Source: Blumeriella jaapii (taxonomy: Eukaryota; Ascomycota; Leotiomycetes; Helotiales; Drepanopezizaceae). From it: a DNA stretch of 64,000 bases. Position numbers and translations under genes: made by a program. Numbering within the stretch: position 1 is the first letter of the stretch; every line of letters begins with the position of its first letter. Shown here one piece after another: positions 43,717 through 56,900 of this stretch. The stretch is from the NCBI GenBank assembly GCA_009599575.1, contig VWND01000076.1:744001-808000 (forward strand), written 5' to 3'. The notes under the pieces were generated by a model that had not been told where the DNA came from, searched no databases, and saw only the letters and a list, made by a program, of their open reading frames with translations.

Positions 43717-43904
43717 ACACCTACCTACCTACCTACCTACCTACCTATCTAGGATAAGCAAGCAAGCAAGCACCGAGTCGATCGAAACCACGACCCTGTT
43801 TGCGTTTGCGGTGGAGAGCGAAGCCATTGGACAATGCCATATGATGCAAGCCAGCCATCGGTCAACCGGGGAGCCGTGAGGTCTTTGGGTGGATGCCGTG
43901 AGGC

Positions 43905-43985
43905 GAGGCGAGGCGAGGCGAGGTGTGAGTGAGTGAGTGGGTGGGTGAGTGAGTAGGTGAGTGGGTGGGTGGGTGGGTGAGTGGA
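43905..43985. repeat. GGCGA and GTGAGTGG arrays
   Basis: Four GAGGC units followed by GAGT/GGGT tetramer repeats. Simple sequence related in style to the AAGTGAGT array at 26.6 kb. Confidence 0.85.
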
Positions 43986-45363
43986 TGGCAAAGCATCGGT
44001 TGTGATCTGGGATCGATCATACTGGACTCATAGAATCGAAAGGAGGATCATACAGATGTAGGTAGATAGGATCTGAACCTTTTTTTTTCGGGGGGGGTGG
44101 GGGGTGGGTAGGGGACGAGTAGGCATACCTTAGTATAGGTAGGTAGGTAGGTACCTAGGTAGGTATGTATGTATGTATGTATGTACATAGGAGGGACGTT
44201 GCAACCACACCACAGCATGTACAGCACAACACAGCTGTAAGTAAGTACATACAGTACATACAATACTCACATACTATCTGAACCATTCCAGTGTTGTCCT
44301 CGAAAAGAAACCCGAGTCTTCATCCATACCCTGAGCTCCGTGACTAACTACAGTAACTAACTAACAAACCACCCAACTACCTAACTACCTATCTACTGTA
44401 CATACATACATACATACATACATACGATAAGAGCGTCATTCCATCATGCCTACCTGCGAATACCCATTCCATCTCTTGCTGTATTATATGTACAGTACAG
44501 TACAGTACAATAGGTATCCCCCCGCCTCTTCCAGGTATGCTGTATATACTTGCAGCACTGTAGTATACTGAACTGAACCGAACTGAACTATTCTGTATGT
44601 ATATAACAATGCCTCGATCCCAGTAGGCCCCCATGAGACAGAGCCCTTTGATCCACGCTGCCACGCGTATGTATCATATTGTATTATATTGTATTATATT
44701 CTGTACTCACTGTATATACAGTACTGAACTGTACATATCTGCAAGTAAAGCTTACCTTATATCATGCATCTTGCGTCTTCCCCCTAGATCCCCGGCCCCC
44801 AGTACTCCGACCTCCGACCCTTGCACTCGACCACCCTCCCCCCCCACCCACCTACCGGAAAAATCCACATGACACCAGTGGCACTCAGAGTCTGGACCTA
44901 CCTACAGTACCTACAGTATGTACGATACCCTCGCTCTCACCATTTCCTGAACTGGCTCGATGTCGGACAGGAGAGACACTTTCTTGTATCTTTATCTATG
45001 TGAATTTTTTTTTTTTGGATTTATATATATATATATTTATCAGCAAATAAAGGAAAAAGGAAAAAAGCTTGACCCAACGAGCTACACAGGTACCGCACCC
45101 CAATCCAGGTCGAGATCGAAATCCGACCTCGACAGAGAAAGGTCCGGAATGGAGAACGGACCGTCGGTGCCATACCATCTGCAGGAGAAACTTCAAGCCG
45201 GGCATTGCACTCGAAACGAGACAAGTGTGTGCAGTACAGTAGCAGGCTCGGCCAAATCCCAACCATCGCACGCCTATCTCGCATATCTACTGTAAGGGAA
45301 ATCATCTAAGCGCCGCGGCGCGCCAACTCACCGCGACAGCCACGACCAGGACCGGCCCTCCCT

Positions 45364-47526
45364 CTACTCCGTACGCTGCTGGTTCTTCTTGCGCCAAGAC
45401 CCAATCGTCTTCACCTCCTGCCAGAAGGAGACGTGCTTCTCCAGCAATCTGGCCTCGTAGGCATCGATGGCCGGCCGCTCCCAGACCTTCGCAAGAACGT
45501 CAGTCCAAGACCTCGTCCAACGGAGGTCAGGCGGGAGGGGGGGGGGAATTCGGGGTGCGTACCAGATCCGCTTCGTCGGCCTTGACGGGTGTAGTCCTCC
45601 AGTAGACTTTCCAGCCCACGTAGAGGATCGGGCAGACGAAAACCATGAGGTAGTAAGAGAAGAAGGTGCCGACATCCCACCCTGAGTCGGTCAGTCAGTC
45701 AGCCAGTCAGCAACCGACCCCTACACGTCCCAATCGGAGAAGGCTTGGACCTACACCCAGGCAAGAAGGTAGAGTACCCATAGCACGACACGGTGAAGAG
45801 CATCGTCCCCAGACCCGCCCACGCACAGTACGGCTGCGCCCACCCGACGTACGGCAGGTCGGTCCGGTCGAAACCCTGGGCCTTCAGCGCGCCGTAGAAA
45901 GAGAGGTAGATCCAGCACATGCAGATGTAGTCGATGATCTGCGAGGCTTGCGTGAGGTTGGCGAGCCACGTGATGACTTGTCCGGACGAAGAGCCCACGG
46001 CGAGGAAGCTGAGCAGCGGGAAAAACATCGTGACCGCGAAGCACCAGATAGGCACCCCCTTCTTGGTGCATTTGCGGAGGAACCTGGGCGCGTGCCCGTC
46101 CAGCGATAGGCTGTACAGGGTTCGAGAAGCGGCGTACCTGTCGCAGGTAAGTACCGAGTCAGTGTAGGCGTACGCGACCTGCCAGCTCTCGACCTACACA
46201 TAGGAGTTTCCAGCAGAGAAGATGGATGTCACGAGCAGCGCGTTGGTGATGTGAGGAAGGACCCCGATCCCGAGGTTCTGCATCGCGATGACATACGGAC
46301 TCGCAGCAGCGGTGCCAGACGCCTGATCATCGCCCAGGGCGTCGATGAGGTTCTTGTCATTGTGAGGGATGACGATTCCACACGCCAAGGCTCCTCCGAT
46401 GAAAAAGAGTCCGAAGCGGAGGTAGATGGTCTTGAACGCCCGCTTGAGGTTCTTGCGCGGGTGAGACGCTTCGCCGGCCATCATGGCGATGTACTCGGGC
46501 CCGACGATTGTGAAGCTGGGTGTCGATGTCAGCCGACGGCATGAAGTGGGTGATTCGATGTACAGACGCAGCCTTCCAGAGTGCGGCTAGGAAGCCTTCA
46601 AACCTCCCTAAACTTCCAGTGGTCACATACTCGGCAAAAGCCCCCTGTTTAGATACGGTCAGTCATTCGAAAATGAGCATCTTGCACCGGTTCCGCATCT
46701 GTTGACTGCAAGAAGCGTCTTCGACACAAGCATTCCAGTACAAGGAGAATACCTACAGGCTCTCTCCAGTATCGGAATCCGTAAGCGTCGTGTTTCGGAT
46801 TACCTCCGACCATCGTAATGAACGTGAAGCAAAAGAGCATGACGATGAGCACAAGCTTCCCACCCGAAAGCCAGAACTCCGACTCTCCGTACCACTTGAC
46901 AGCGAAGAGATTGATAATCCTATTTCAGTCAGGACCGCAGTGCGATTCACGCGTGGAGGGACCATGTACCCGTAAAGTACGATGCACCCCGCACAGACGG
47001 CAGCGAGCGGGATGTCGTCCCTCCAGAAAGTCAACACGAGGTTCAGAGCCGAGATTTCCCAGGGAATAAGAACGGCCTCTGCCAGCAGGTCAGAAAGGAT
47101 CCAAGGACGAGTGACGCGTTGCGAAAGCTCACCATATAAGAAGAAGTTCCAGCCCAGCATGAAACCGAAGGCCTCATCGACCCACTTGCTGCCCATCCGG
47201 ACGAACCCGCCACTGACAGGCATGAACACGGCCATCTCAGCCATGCAGTTGTTGACCAGAGCCAGCCAGCACGAGTACAGCGTGAAGGCAATGAGCAGAG
47301 ATCCCGGACCGCCCTGGACGAGCCCAGTGCCGATGCTGACGAACAGTGCCGTCCCAATCGACCCTCCGATGGTAATCATCTGAATCTGCCTGCCGCTCAG
47401 GTTGCGGTGGAGGCCCCGGGGGGTGTCGACGTCGAGATTCCCATCCTCCCCGTCCGACACGTCGTAGAGAGGAGCGTCCTTCTCGACGGGGGAGGAGGTC
47501 CTCGGCACGCTCTTGATTTCCGCCAT
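45364..47526 (-). CDS. AAT-family amino-acid permease
   Basis: Plasma-membrane proton-coupled amino-acid transporter (amino acid-polyamine-organocation superfamily, YAT/AAT group). Eight exons: 47526-47133, 47078-46970, 46919-46757, 46644-46568, 46515-46198, 46137-45755, 45681-45563 and 45486-45364. They join in phase to 561 residues, the usual length. A hydrophilic N-terminus is followed by the conserved LHRNLSGRQIQMITIGGSIG and TGLVQGGPGSLLIAFTL. Later motifs are GWNFFLYGEAVLIPWEI, FTIVGPEYIAMMAGEASHPR, GNSYVYAASRTLYSLSLDG and RFLRKCTKKGVPIWCFAVT. The C-terminus reads YVGWKVYWRTTPVKADEADL and EVKTIGSWRKKNQQRTE. Eleven to twelve TM helices are visible. Substrate is not predictable; it resembles fungal members annotated as general or proline/dicarboxylic permeases. 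The donor at 46567 (GTCTGT) is unusual. Confidence 0.92.
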
Positions 47527-48510
47527 CTCGTACTACACGTGACAGCAATCTGGGATCAATGGCTGGCAAAGGCGTGAACAGGCTTCGAGGGCTTGGCCTG
47601 TACTGGATGTAAGTATGTGCTGGACCAGAATATGGGCAATCAACTCGCCTCCCGAAGGGTCTGGTGTAGCAAGGTGAGCAGAAGAAAGATCTGCTATCTA
47701 TCAGTGGCCACCCCCAGCAGTAGCGCGGCACAGTTCATTCGTTCCACGGCGTCGTACCATACCTATATGTAGGTATGTATGTAAGTATGTATGTGTATGT
47801 GTGTGTATGTACCTCAATCTCGGCCCCGCCTCCATGCCCCACGCCCACTCTTCTTGAGAAAGCGGGTTGGCCACTACGAGATGATCGAGGAAGCCGTCGT
47901 GAGGTTTGGTTTGCGTTTGTGCTGTACCGATCGTGCACTTGTTCGCAGTCGACGTACTGTACAGTCCTCTCAGTACAGAGAATACCGTGCCTCCGGTGAG
48001 TAAAGTCCTTCCTGTGATTGACTGCCACGGTCACGACCCGAAGGCGTTCGGACCAGCTTTCTATCCACACGTTGTGGAGATAGCGCGCCTCGAGTCGATC
48101 TACAGTACAGTACTGTGCTGTAGATTGTGCGGATGGGCGATGGCTGCATCACTAATTTGGATCCAGTGGAGGTCGATGACCGTGTGCTCCGTCGAACGGG
48201 TTTGCAAGTCTGCGCCTTGGAATTACTTCCCATCAAAGTCGATTGAACCATCTTCTGAGATACGTACGAGGTACTTGTCGTCGTCGTTGTTGTTGTGAGA
48301 AATATAATCACGTGACTATCACGTGGCAAACCGCAATGCGAATGATGGGGCTGGGCATATATTGAAGGTCACGATGGCATCGCTGATTACTACCACAAGC
48401 CAACCAACACGTCCAAGACCACTGATTCCTTCATACACGGCCTCATGGACCAACAACCGTACCAGCAGTACAGTACCTATCCAACAACGCTTCGCACATG
48501 CATGGGGTCC
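47527..48510. other. Intergenic region: permease promoter and TRS130 3' flank
   Basis: It contains TATG repeats near 47765-47810 and GTACTGTACAG-type words near 47954 and 48100. No gene is seen. Confidence 0.65.
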
Positions 48511-51500
48511 TCATGGGCCACGCGCAACTCCATGGTGCCCACGGCTCCTCCTCTCACTCTCAAGCAGCCACGCACCTCCCTGCGGCCCGCTTGCATCGAG
48601 ACTGACAGTCGTCTTCCACGAGTCACTAATGACCCGGATCGTCTCCGCCGCGTTCCTGTAGTCCGTCTCGCAGCTCACGGCGGCCGCAGTCTTCGTCGTC
48701 GCGCTGCCAGTTTCAGCAGACGTCGGACCGAACAAGCGCGGCGCGGACCTGACATCTACGTGTGGCAATGGCAGGTGCCCTTCTCGCAGGGGAATCAGTA
48801 CGATGGGGAACTTCAGCCTTCGCTTCCGGTCCTGGGCGGAGGATTTGCTCGCGATCTTGAAATGGCCCTTTCGCTTACCACCAATCAGCCAAGTATCGGC
48901 AGCAGCCGACACCTCGTAAAAGAACTCTAGATCCTCGTCTTTAGCAGCGGCGCTGTTTGAGGTTGGGGCAGTGTCCCAGATCCGTGAGTACTTGATACAC
49001 AGCATTGCAGGAAGAGGTTGGTTCGAGGCTGCCACGATGGAGCTGGCGGGGACAGATGGCTCGAGAAGTTTGAGGTCGGCTGTGTAAACGACCGTGGGGG
49101 AAGGGATGTCGACAGAAACGGTGATCGATCGACTCTTTTCAATCACGTCGTCGGTGATGGAGATAGGTGTCAATGGAATGCTTGGTGTCTGTTCCTGCCA
49201 TTGCTGCAGACGCTGTTCGATGAGTGTGGCGACGTCTTCATCCTGTTCGACACTTCGCCCGAGGCCGCCAAAACGCTCACGCCATCTTACAGACGAGATG
49301 ACAGACGTTGAGAATTCGCTAAGAATGACTGCTCGCTCAAGATCGTAGGCTGAGATCTGGGCTCGCACTTCGCCTATCACAGTCGGTATGATGAGCCGCT
49401 TGTATTGCCGGAGAGAGCCAGTCGCCAGTAGTTGATTGAGCTCTAAAGCCACGGCATCTTCGATCTCCTCCTTGAGACATATGTAGTTAAGCACAAGCGA
49501 CAGAGACGACTTCGGTCCGCTGTGAGCAACGGGATCTGACTGTGTGGTCGACTTGTTGATCTTGTAGAGCATCGAAGTCGGCTGGCGTGGGAATACAATC
49601 TGAGGCCGCGAAACTGTGACCCCACATTGGGCATCGTACACACTAGATCCCTCCAGTTTGGTGGCCAATAAGCGCAGAGGGCTGGATGTTGCCGAGGATA
49701 TTGTAAACTTTGAGAACAACGCGTTGTGTTTGAAGACGTCTTGGACGTTCACACCCAGAGGAAGCATGATGGATACAGACGGAGTGATGGCGAAGAAGAA
49801 GGTCCCTTTCTCCGTGGTGTAAGATATCTCCAGCTTCAAAGAGAGATCATTTACTTCGTTCTCGAGATTGAATGGCAGGATGATCTTCGCACACGAGCCA
49901 GAGTCCATCGCATCAAATCTCACCATGCCGGTTTCCGTCTCCTCAGAAAGCTCAAGAGATCCGCTGGCAACTTTCGCTTCGCTGGTCTGTACTCGTAGCC
50001 CAGCAGTGGCAGCTCGGACGTGGAGTTCACCACTGCTGATCTTGTTCCAACCAGAAGAGAGCTCGATCTCGAGACTGCGGTTGCGGTCCAGGTGCATGCA
50101 TCTGGAAGCATAAAGCTTCACATCGAAGGCCTCAGGCCTTTGATAGATGAGAAGCTTCGGACATCTGAAAAAAGTTGCGGGGAGAATGCTTGTACTGCCA
50201 TCTTGATACTCTAATGTGAAATTGCTCGTCTGTAGTATAATGTGGTTGACGGTATACGTGCCTGGGATGATGACCTTACCAGGTCAGTGGTCGGTAAATC
50301 TGGGAACATGAAATCAACTCACATTACTTTGCACGGACAATTTCACAATCCCCTTCTTAAAGATGGCCTGCCCGTCCATTTCCAGCCATATTTCTCTACT
50401 CAGATCACCGGTCAAAGGTGTAATCCGAATCTTGGCTTTTTCGATTGGTAAGTCGTCTGTCAGCAAATAATGAAATCGAAGCAGGAGCCCAAAACTGTCC
50501 CTTTCAGGATGGTACCAAACAGAGCTGTCGACTTCGACGTTACCACAGAAGTTCTGCAACGGAATACGAAATTCATGTTTCAATCCTTTGGCAATCTCCA
50601 TCATCTCAGGGATGTAAGAGGCGTTTAGCACATTATCCAGGCCGAATTTGTTGCCCTGACCAGTTCAATGCGGATTTTCGCAGAAGTCTATCACGTTCCA
50701 CCATCGCAGCTTTCGAGAGTAACTTCAATACAACCTTTACGTACTCTTCTTTGCGCTGAAGCTTTTTCAGGCATGTCGCATGTATCATAAGCATCGAAAG
50801 TTCGACCTGTGTCCAGCCACTCTCGCCGAAGAACACCGTTGTTCGGTACAGATATGAGCTTGCTGCAGTGTAATCGGCGAGGTGGTATTTGAGAACAGCA
50901 AGATCCGCCATGCTTGCCTGAATAGACTGTACACGATTTGCCACCGTGTAATGTCGAAGTGCCTTGTCTGTCAAGGTCTCGTAGAGCCGATAGAAGTCAT
51001 TCTTGTTGTCGACCGCGGTATTCAGTAACTTATTATCAATACCGTGGGCGGAGGGTGGGAGAACGGATGTCGTCTGACTTTCGGATGAGTCTTGACCCAG
51101 GTCAATTTCTTCCATTTCTCCAATCTCGTGGTCTTGAAATTGGGCTATCTCTGCCCAGCCAACGCTCCAACCACGTTGCTTGCCAACTTGCACTAGGATG
51201 CTCCTCGACAGGAGGTAAAGTTCAGCTCGGTGTGCAGCGAGTTCTTCCAAGCCAGCTTTCAGAAACGTAGAAGAAGAGGCTCCCTGATCTGGTACACTTG
51301 CTCTACGCATGACAGGAAAATTTCCTGGGCCTGCTGGTTCTCGGGATTTGGATCCTAGGGCCAGAGAGCTGCTTCTAGCAGGATGCATCATCGTTTTCGG
51401 CTCGGGTATAGCAGTCTTGGGTTCTTGCCCATCTGAACCCATGTTACCACTGGAAGAGGCTAACGTTGATGGAGGGATGGGTAACGCCTTGGTCGAAGTT

Positions 51501-53297
51501 TGTGCGAGTATTTGCTGAGCAATGGCAAATGTAAAGGAAGAAACCATATTTTCAATTACTTGATTCATGACAGGATCTAGAAATTCAGAGTCACCGCCCT
51601 CTCGAGCATTCTTGTCACTTCTCTGAGAGTTCCGAACATCATCTCGCATAATCCGTGATATTGAGGACATGAAATCCATAGCCCTCCGACACACTTCGCC
51701 AAGTACCGAGAGAACCTCAGCGTCCTCAGAGGGGTTTGAAGAGGGCAGTCGTGCAGCAACGCCTTGTAAGCTTGACTCCCGCTGTTCCTTTAGTTTTGCG
51801 AGAATTTCTTCTTGCGACGAAGACGCATTTGCGAGTCGAAGTAACAACGTGAGTTGCCGCGCAAAAATGTAACAACGAAAGTCAAATATAGAGATATCGT
51901 TTGAAAGTATGAGTTCTCGGTATCGTTTTTTGGTCGCGCTAAGGGGTATCTCATTGACATCGTTGTTAGACGTATCGACAACGTATTGCAAGTCAATAGG
52001 ATCCTCGGCTTCGTCAGTCCCGTCCAAGCCCGTCTCTCTCAAGAGAGCAATCCTTGCCCTCTCAGCCTGCTGCTTCAAATCCTCGGTGTATAGCAAGAAA
52101 GCTCCTCCATGCTCTGCGCTAGACCCGGCAGTAGACTGTTCCCTAATAATGAGATCGAGGCCAACCGCAAGCTCATCGTACCCAACAAGCCCATCCTCGA
52201 CAAGCCCAACACTTTCAAAGCCTCTCGCGAGACCTTCTTTCAACACAAAAAAGGTGCAGAAGTTCCACCCCGGCAGGGACCTCTGGGCATCTTTTTCCCG
52301 AATGTCTTCTTCATACTGGCTAACACGCATATCAAATGACGAAAGGATCTGAGATTTCAGCTTGGAGATGAGATCCAGCCAAGCAGTCTCGTTCTCTTGC
52401 GGTGTTTCCGTGTATGACCCTGGAATAGCTGGGACAACTCTCGGGAGCATATCGTAAGGTACATCGTTGATACCAATGCGGATCTGGGCAATGCGATCAA
52501 CCGAAGACTTGGAAGAGCCATTGAAATCTGCTCGCAGCTTCTCCAGGATAGTTGACGAGCCGCCCCCCCTCCACCGTGCTGTTGTTTTATCCGAGGCAGA
52601 CCCTGAGCTTCCTTCTGCTCCTTTCCCACTCGTTCTAGGCTGTGTTGCCGCAGCAGTATTGGGTACAATTACATGAACAATCAGCCATTCGTATGCATCG
52701 TGATTCTCCTGTGCAGTAACCTTTGTTGTACTTTGTGTCGGTGGCGTGTTTTCCTTGATCCATTCTCGAACCTGCCGCCGGGCCTGCGCCTTGTAGGTGT
52801 CATTGTCGTCGCATCGTAAAAACAGAACTTTCAAGTATGGTGTCTGCCGCAATCCTGGGATCTGATGCCTGCGCTCCTTGATCGCAGGCTTTGCAGGCCC
52901 CGATTGTGATTCTGGTCTTTCCGCCGTCGCTTGACCCAGTGCTTGTGTTCTGAATCCATCGTCACCACTCGCAGTCGAGTCCTCACTTCTTTTCACGTTC
53001 CCAAGACTCGAAGCACTTGCAGCTGCAGAGTCTGTGGAGGTAAGCGGGCGCAGATTTTGGGCGGAGGGGACAAGGTCGATATGGAGGGACGAGATGGATC
53101 TTAGAGGCCCAGCGTGTGATTCCCAATGGAGGTTCCGGAGAGGAAGTCGAGGTAGTAAACCCGGCGATAAAAGAGGGTAAACGCCATATGGGTCAGAAAA
53201 TTCAACTGCAGGGAAATGCGTTAGCCTAAAGATTGCTCTTCCTCTGAAGGTGCTCTGGAGTACCGGTGACTTTGGAGCTCGAGGATGGCTGCTCCAT
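48511..53297 (-). CDS. TRS130: TRAPPII complex subunit Trs130 / TRAPPC10
   Basis: Subunit specific to the TRAPPII tethering complex, which acts as Rab (Ypt31/32) GEF at the late Golgi. Exon 1 (53297-53264, MEQPSSSSKVT) and exon 2 (53205-50323) are separated by a 58-nt intron (GTACTC to TGCAG). Exon 3 (50274-48511) follows a GTGAGT...TAAG intron. The N-terminus VEFSDPYGVYPLLSPGLLPR, LPLRNLHWESHAGPLRSIS is diagnostic; mid-region markers are LKKLQRKEEYVKVVLKLLSK and CPKLLIYQRPEAFDVKL. The C-terminus reads AAVSCETDYRNAAETIRVIS and GGAWLLESERR. Total about 1559 residues. In exon 2 the frame changes once near 50654-50656 (a GGG on the coding strand), between KSALNWSG and NKFGLDNVLNASYIPEM. One surplus base or a very short intron (GTGGAA...GTCAG, 46 nt) would explain it. 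Confidence 0.9.
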
Positions 53298-53942
53298 TTC
53301 TGATGCGGCTCTTGTGATTGTCACATCACCAGTAGGAGGACATGGAAGTAAAACAGGGATAGTTGAGGATTTATCGAATGTTGGTGGATGCCAAAGTACT
53401 TGAAGTTTTGCGATCGTGAGATTTACAGAAGCAATATGGTCCTGTCTACATGGTCACATGACCGTGTGACCCGCAATCGATCGAGTATCAATGCCCTCTG
53501 TACATCCTTCTGTCGTTCGTCTATTGTCGTATGTCTCATGACGAGGTGTAACAGAACGAGCTATAAAACAGAAGTACGTCTTCAGTAGCCGTCACAATGA
53601 GGAGGTTTAGATGGCAAGCACCCCGAAATTCTCACATTTGACCTCAAACTCTCGGGTAGGTACACAGGTCAGAAAGAAAAATAGAAGTTTGAGACAGCAT
53701 CAACGCAGCGATGCTGATTTGAGGTTTTTATACTGTACATAAAGCATTGCTTTCCCGTTTCAGAAATGCCATTTCTAGCCGGCGACCAACATGAGGAAAC
53801 AGTCCCCTGCTCAAAACCACCCTCGATGCATCATCACAACAACGCCAAAGCCCCAACCCCAACCCATGCTTCATGCAACATCGCTCATTCTAACAACACA
53901 TTCTTTGGACAAACGTTAATGTTATACAAAAACCATTGTACA
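53298..53942. other. Spacer between SWR1 3' end and TRS130 start
   Basis: Both flanking genes are on the minus strand, so this holds the SWR1 3' UTR and the TRS130 promoter. I see AT-rich sequence and no gene. Confidence 0.7.
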
Positions 53943-56900
53943 CTACCGCGCTCTGTGAGAGCGGTCCCTTCGCCTACTCCTATTCTTATCTTTCGGAAGC
54001 TCCAAGGGCGTGTCCTTGAGCTGGTCCGCTATCAATCTCAACAGGTAGTCGTCCGTCGATTGGATGGGCTCTCCCCAGGCATTGTTCTCATCATCATCAA
54101 GCATCGCCTCATCCACAGCAGGGCCAACATCAGCACCAGGCGTAGGCGCGCCATCTCGCGGTGTGCCAGCGCCTGCCGGTGTTGCCGAGGCCGTAATTTC
54201 ATCGAAATCCGCAGCGTCTGTCTGCACTATTTCACGCTCGGCGACTTTCGCTGCTGCCACATCCTCCTGGTCCTCGGCTTGTGCGAGAACATGAGAAACA
54301 TTCTTGTTCGTACCAGGTCCTCCTAAGACACGATCCATTGCAGCATTGGCGGCTACGTCGCCGTCCAGGACGTCCGGATCCGCCCCAAGCACTTCTCGAG
54401 CAGGGATTTTGTTGAAGTGGTCAGTCGTAAATTCTCCTTCTTGAATCACCACATCATCTAGCATTTGCTTCTGGTTTGCCTTGCGTAGAATGTTCGCCTC
54501 AATAGTGTGTTCCGAAACTAGTCGGTAGATGTGAACATCGCGAGTCTGTCCAATACGATGGCAACGATCTTGGCATTGTTTGTCCATGGCAGGGTTCCAG
54601 TCAAGATCATAGAAGATGACAGTGTCGGCTCCAGTAAGGTTGATGCCCAGCCCACCAGAGCGAGTAGATAGGATAAATGCAAGGATTCGCTTATCATTAT
54701 TAAAGCGATCGGTGAGAACTTGACGTTGTTCAATCTTGGTCGATCCGTCCAGACGCAGATACTTGTAGTTGTGAATGTTGAGGAATTGTTCGAGAATATC
54801 AAGAACTTTCGTCATCTGCGTGAATATCAACGCCCGATGGCCACCTGCTTCTAGTTTGCGGAGAAGCTTCGCAAGAGTCTGCAACTTTCCACAATCATAC
54901 TGGAGTAACCTCTTGTCAGGAAATTGTACGGAAAGTCTCATACGTGCTTCGTGGAAAGGGTCGGTTTCCGAGCTCGTGACTTCACTCTGAATTGCGCTCA
55001 AGGTTTTGGGGGACAAAATAGTGGAATTGAGGTCCCTTGCAACGACCGGGGGCGTTACACAGGCAAACTTCTGGATTGTCGTATTGAGGGATTCTGATCT
55101 GGCTTCCAGACTTGGGACCATTGACATCAAGACGGGAGAACGAGTCTCCAACCAAGTCAGCATCTTCCTCCTGTCATCGGGCCGAATCCTGGAAGGTCGG
55201 TCTTGGATGTCAAGCGTGAGGAGCTTCAAAAGTTTTGTCCCGTACATTGGCTTTTGCTGCCGTCGAAGAGCATTGAGGTACACGCAATGCTGAAGTTCCT
55301 CAAATCGGCCCCACCTAGCGGCGCTCTCTAAGTAGGCTAGGTTCGACTTTGCCGTGGATGGATCAAGATTTGAACGAGCATTCTGCGCTCTGAGGCGCTG
55401 AGTTTCGCGCAGATCCATTAGCACACGTTGCGCGCTGAGAGCAGCGCTCCGGGCCGCGGCGGCATCGGAGAAGCGCTCGTGTTTTGTCGGGACCAGATTG
55501 AGAAATTCCAAGCTCGCCTTGGCCATGGGATCTTCCCGTAGAAGTCGTCTACGAACAAGTAGCTCTTTGATGGTAAAGTCCGCAAGGGCTGACTTTTCCA
55601 TCGGAAAGGAAGTCATAATTGCACGTTCCACGAAAAGATCTGGGTGGTTGCACACTTTTCTCAGCTGCATCAAGCAATTGATAATTGACAAGTAATTCCC
55701 TCCTGCCAAAGTGTCCCTGGTATCACCGCGACTCAAGAAGCCATCGTAGAGCTCCCGCTGGCGTTTTGACAGGCGACAAAATTCGACGTGCTCGTATTTA
55801 GCCGGCATCTGCTTTTCGACGTCTGCTTTCAATCTCCGGAGAAGATATGGCCGCAAAAGCCTATGTAGTTTGCTAATGATTGCTTTCGACTCGTCGTCCA
55901 TTTGCTCTCGGCCATGTTCGAGAATCTGCTCCGATGGCTTCTTGAACCAGTCTTGGAATTCCTTCAAATCAGCAAATCCCGCGACCCCCTGCCCTGTACC
56001 GTCCGAGGGCATTAAGAAGTACAACAAAGACCACAATTCTGTGAGGTTATTTTGGAGAGGAGTACCAGTGATCAAAAGGCGCGCTCGAGTGTTGAAGTTC
56101 AGCATGGTCTGCCACCTCAAAGAGTTGAAGTTCTTGATATTGTGGGCTTCGTCGAGAATCATGTAATGCCATCGACGTCGTTTGAATACTTGCTGATCTT
56201 GAATGACGAGTTGATAGGAAGTGATACACACGTTCCAAGCATCTTCCGACTTCCAACCCAGTCGCTTCCTTTTGCGTTCCTCTTGCGTGCCGTAGTAGGT
56301 CAGGATCTTGAATCCTGGGCACCATTTCTTAAATTCCATTTCCCAATTCAGCATCACGCTAGTGGGTACAATGACCAAATGCGGGCCCCAGACCTCATGC
56401 TCACAAGCAAGATGGGCTAGTAGAGCGATCGTTTGTATCGTTTTACCCAGACCCATCTCATCGGCCAAGATACCGTTGGTATTTTGAGCGTAAAGACCAG
56501 CCAACCACTCCAAACCATAATGCTGATATTCTCGTAGTGTGCCTCGAAGCAGGAACGGTATCTTGATCTTTGCTTTGTTACTAGATTCTGGCGACGCACT
56601 TCGAGTGACTTGAGTGCTACTGTGATGAGGCTCAACAGAAGAGGCTGAATCGATGTCCGAGGGCCTTGTTTCTATCGTCCTCGGGGTAGGTTGACTACTA
56701 CGGTCTGGACTCATGGGCACTAACTCTGTTGATGTTGGCTTGGAAGGGCGAGAATCGTCAGCTTTTATCTGGAGTGACTTCGCAGCTGGCTCTTCGGGTT
56801 TCGTTGTAGGCCCATCGGCCTCTGGTGCCGGCTCAACAGACACTCTAGATGTACCATTAGGGACATCAGGCGAGTTTCTGATTTCCATGGCATCTGAAGC

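Larger units (their letters stand above)
40319..45363. other. 5 kb repeat-rich gap
   Basis: The left end is the promoter of the SUN-family gene and includes a TAGGGG array. The rest contains a GTCCAGTCC array, a 13-bp CT-rich minisatellite, a 74-bp tandem repeat, CT, CCTA, TGAG and CATA microsatellites and many TACAGTAC words. I find no gene with family resemblance or splice structure. Confidence 0.6.
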
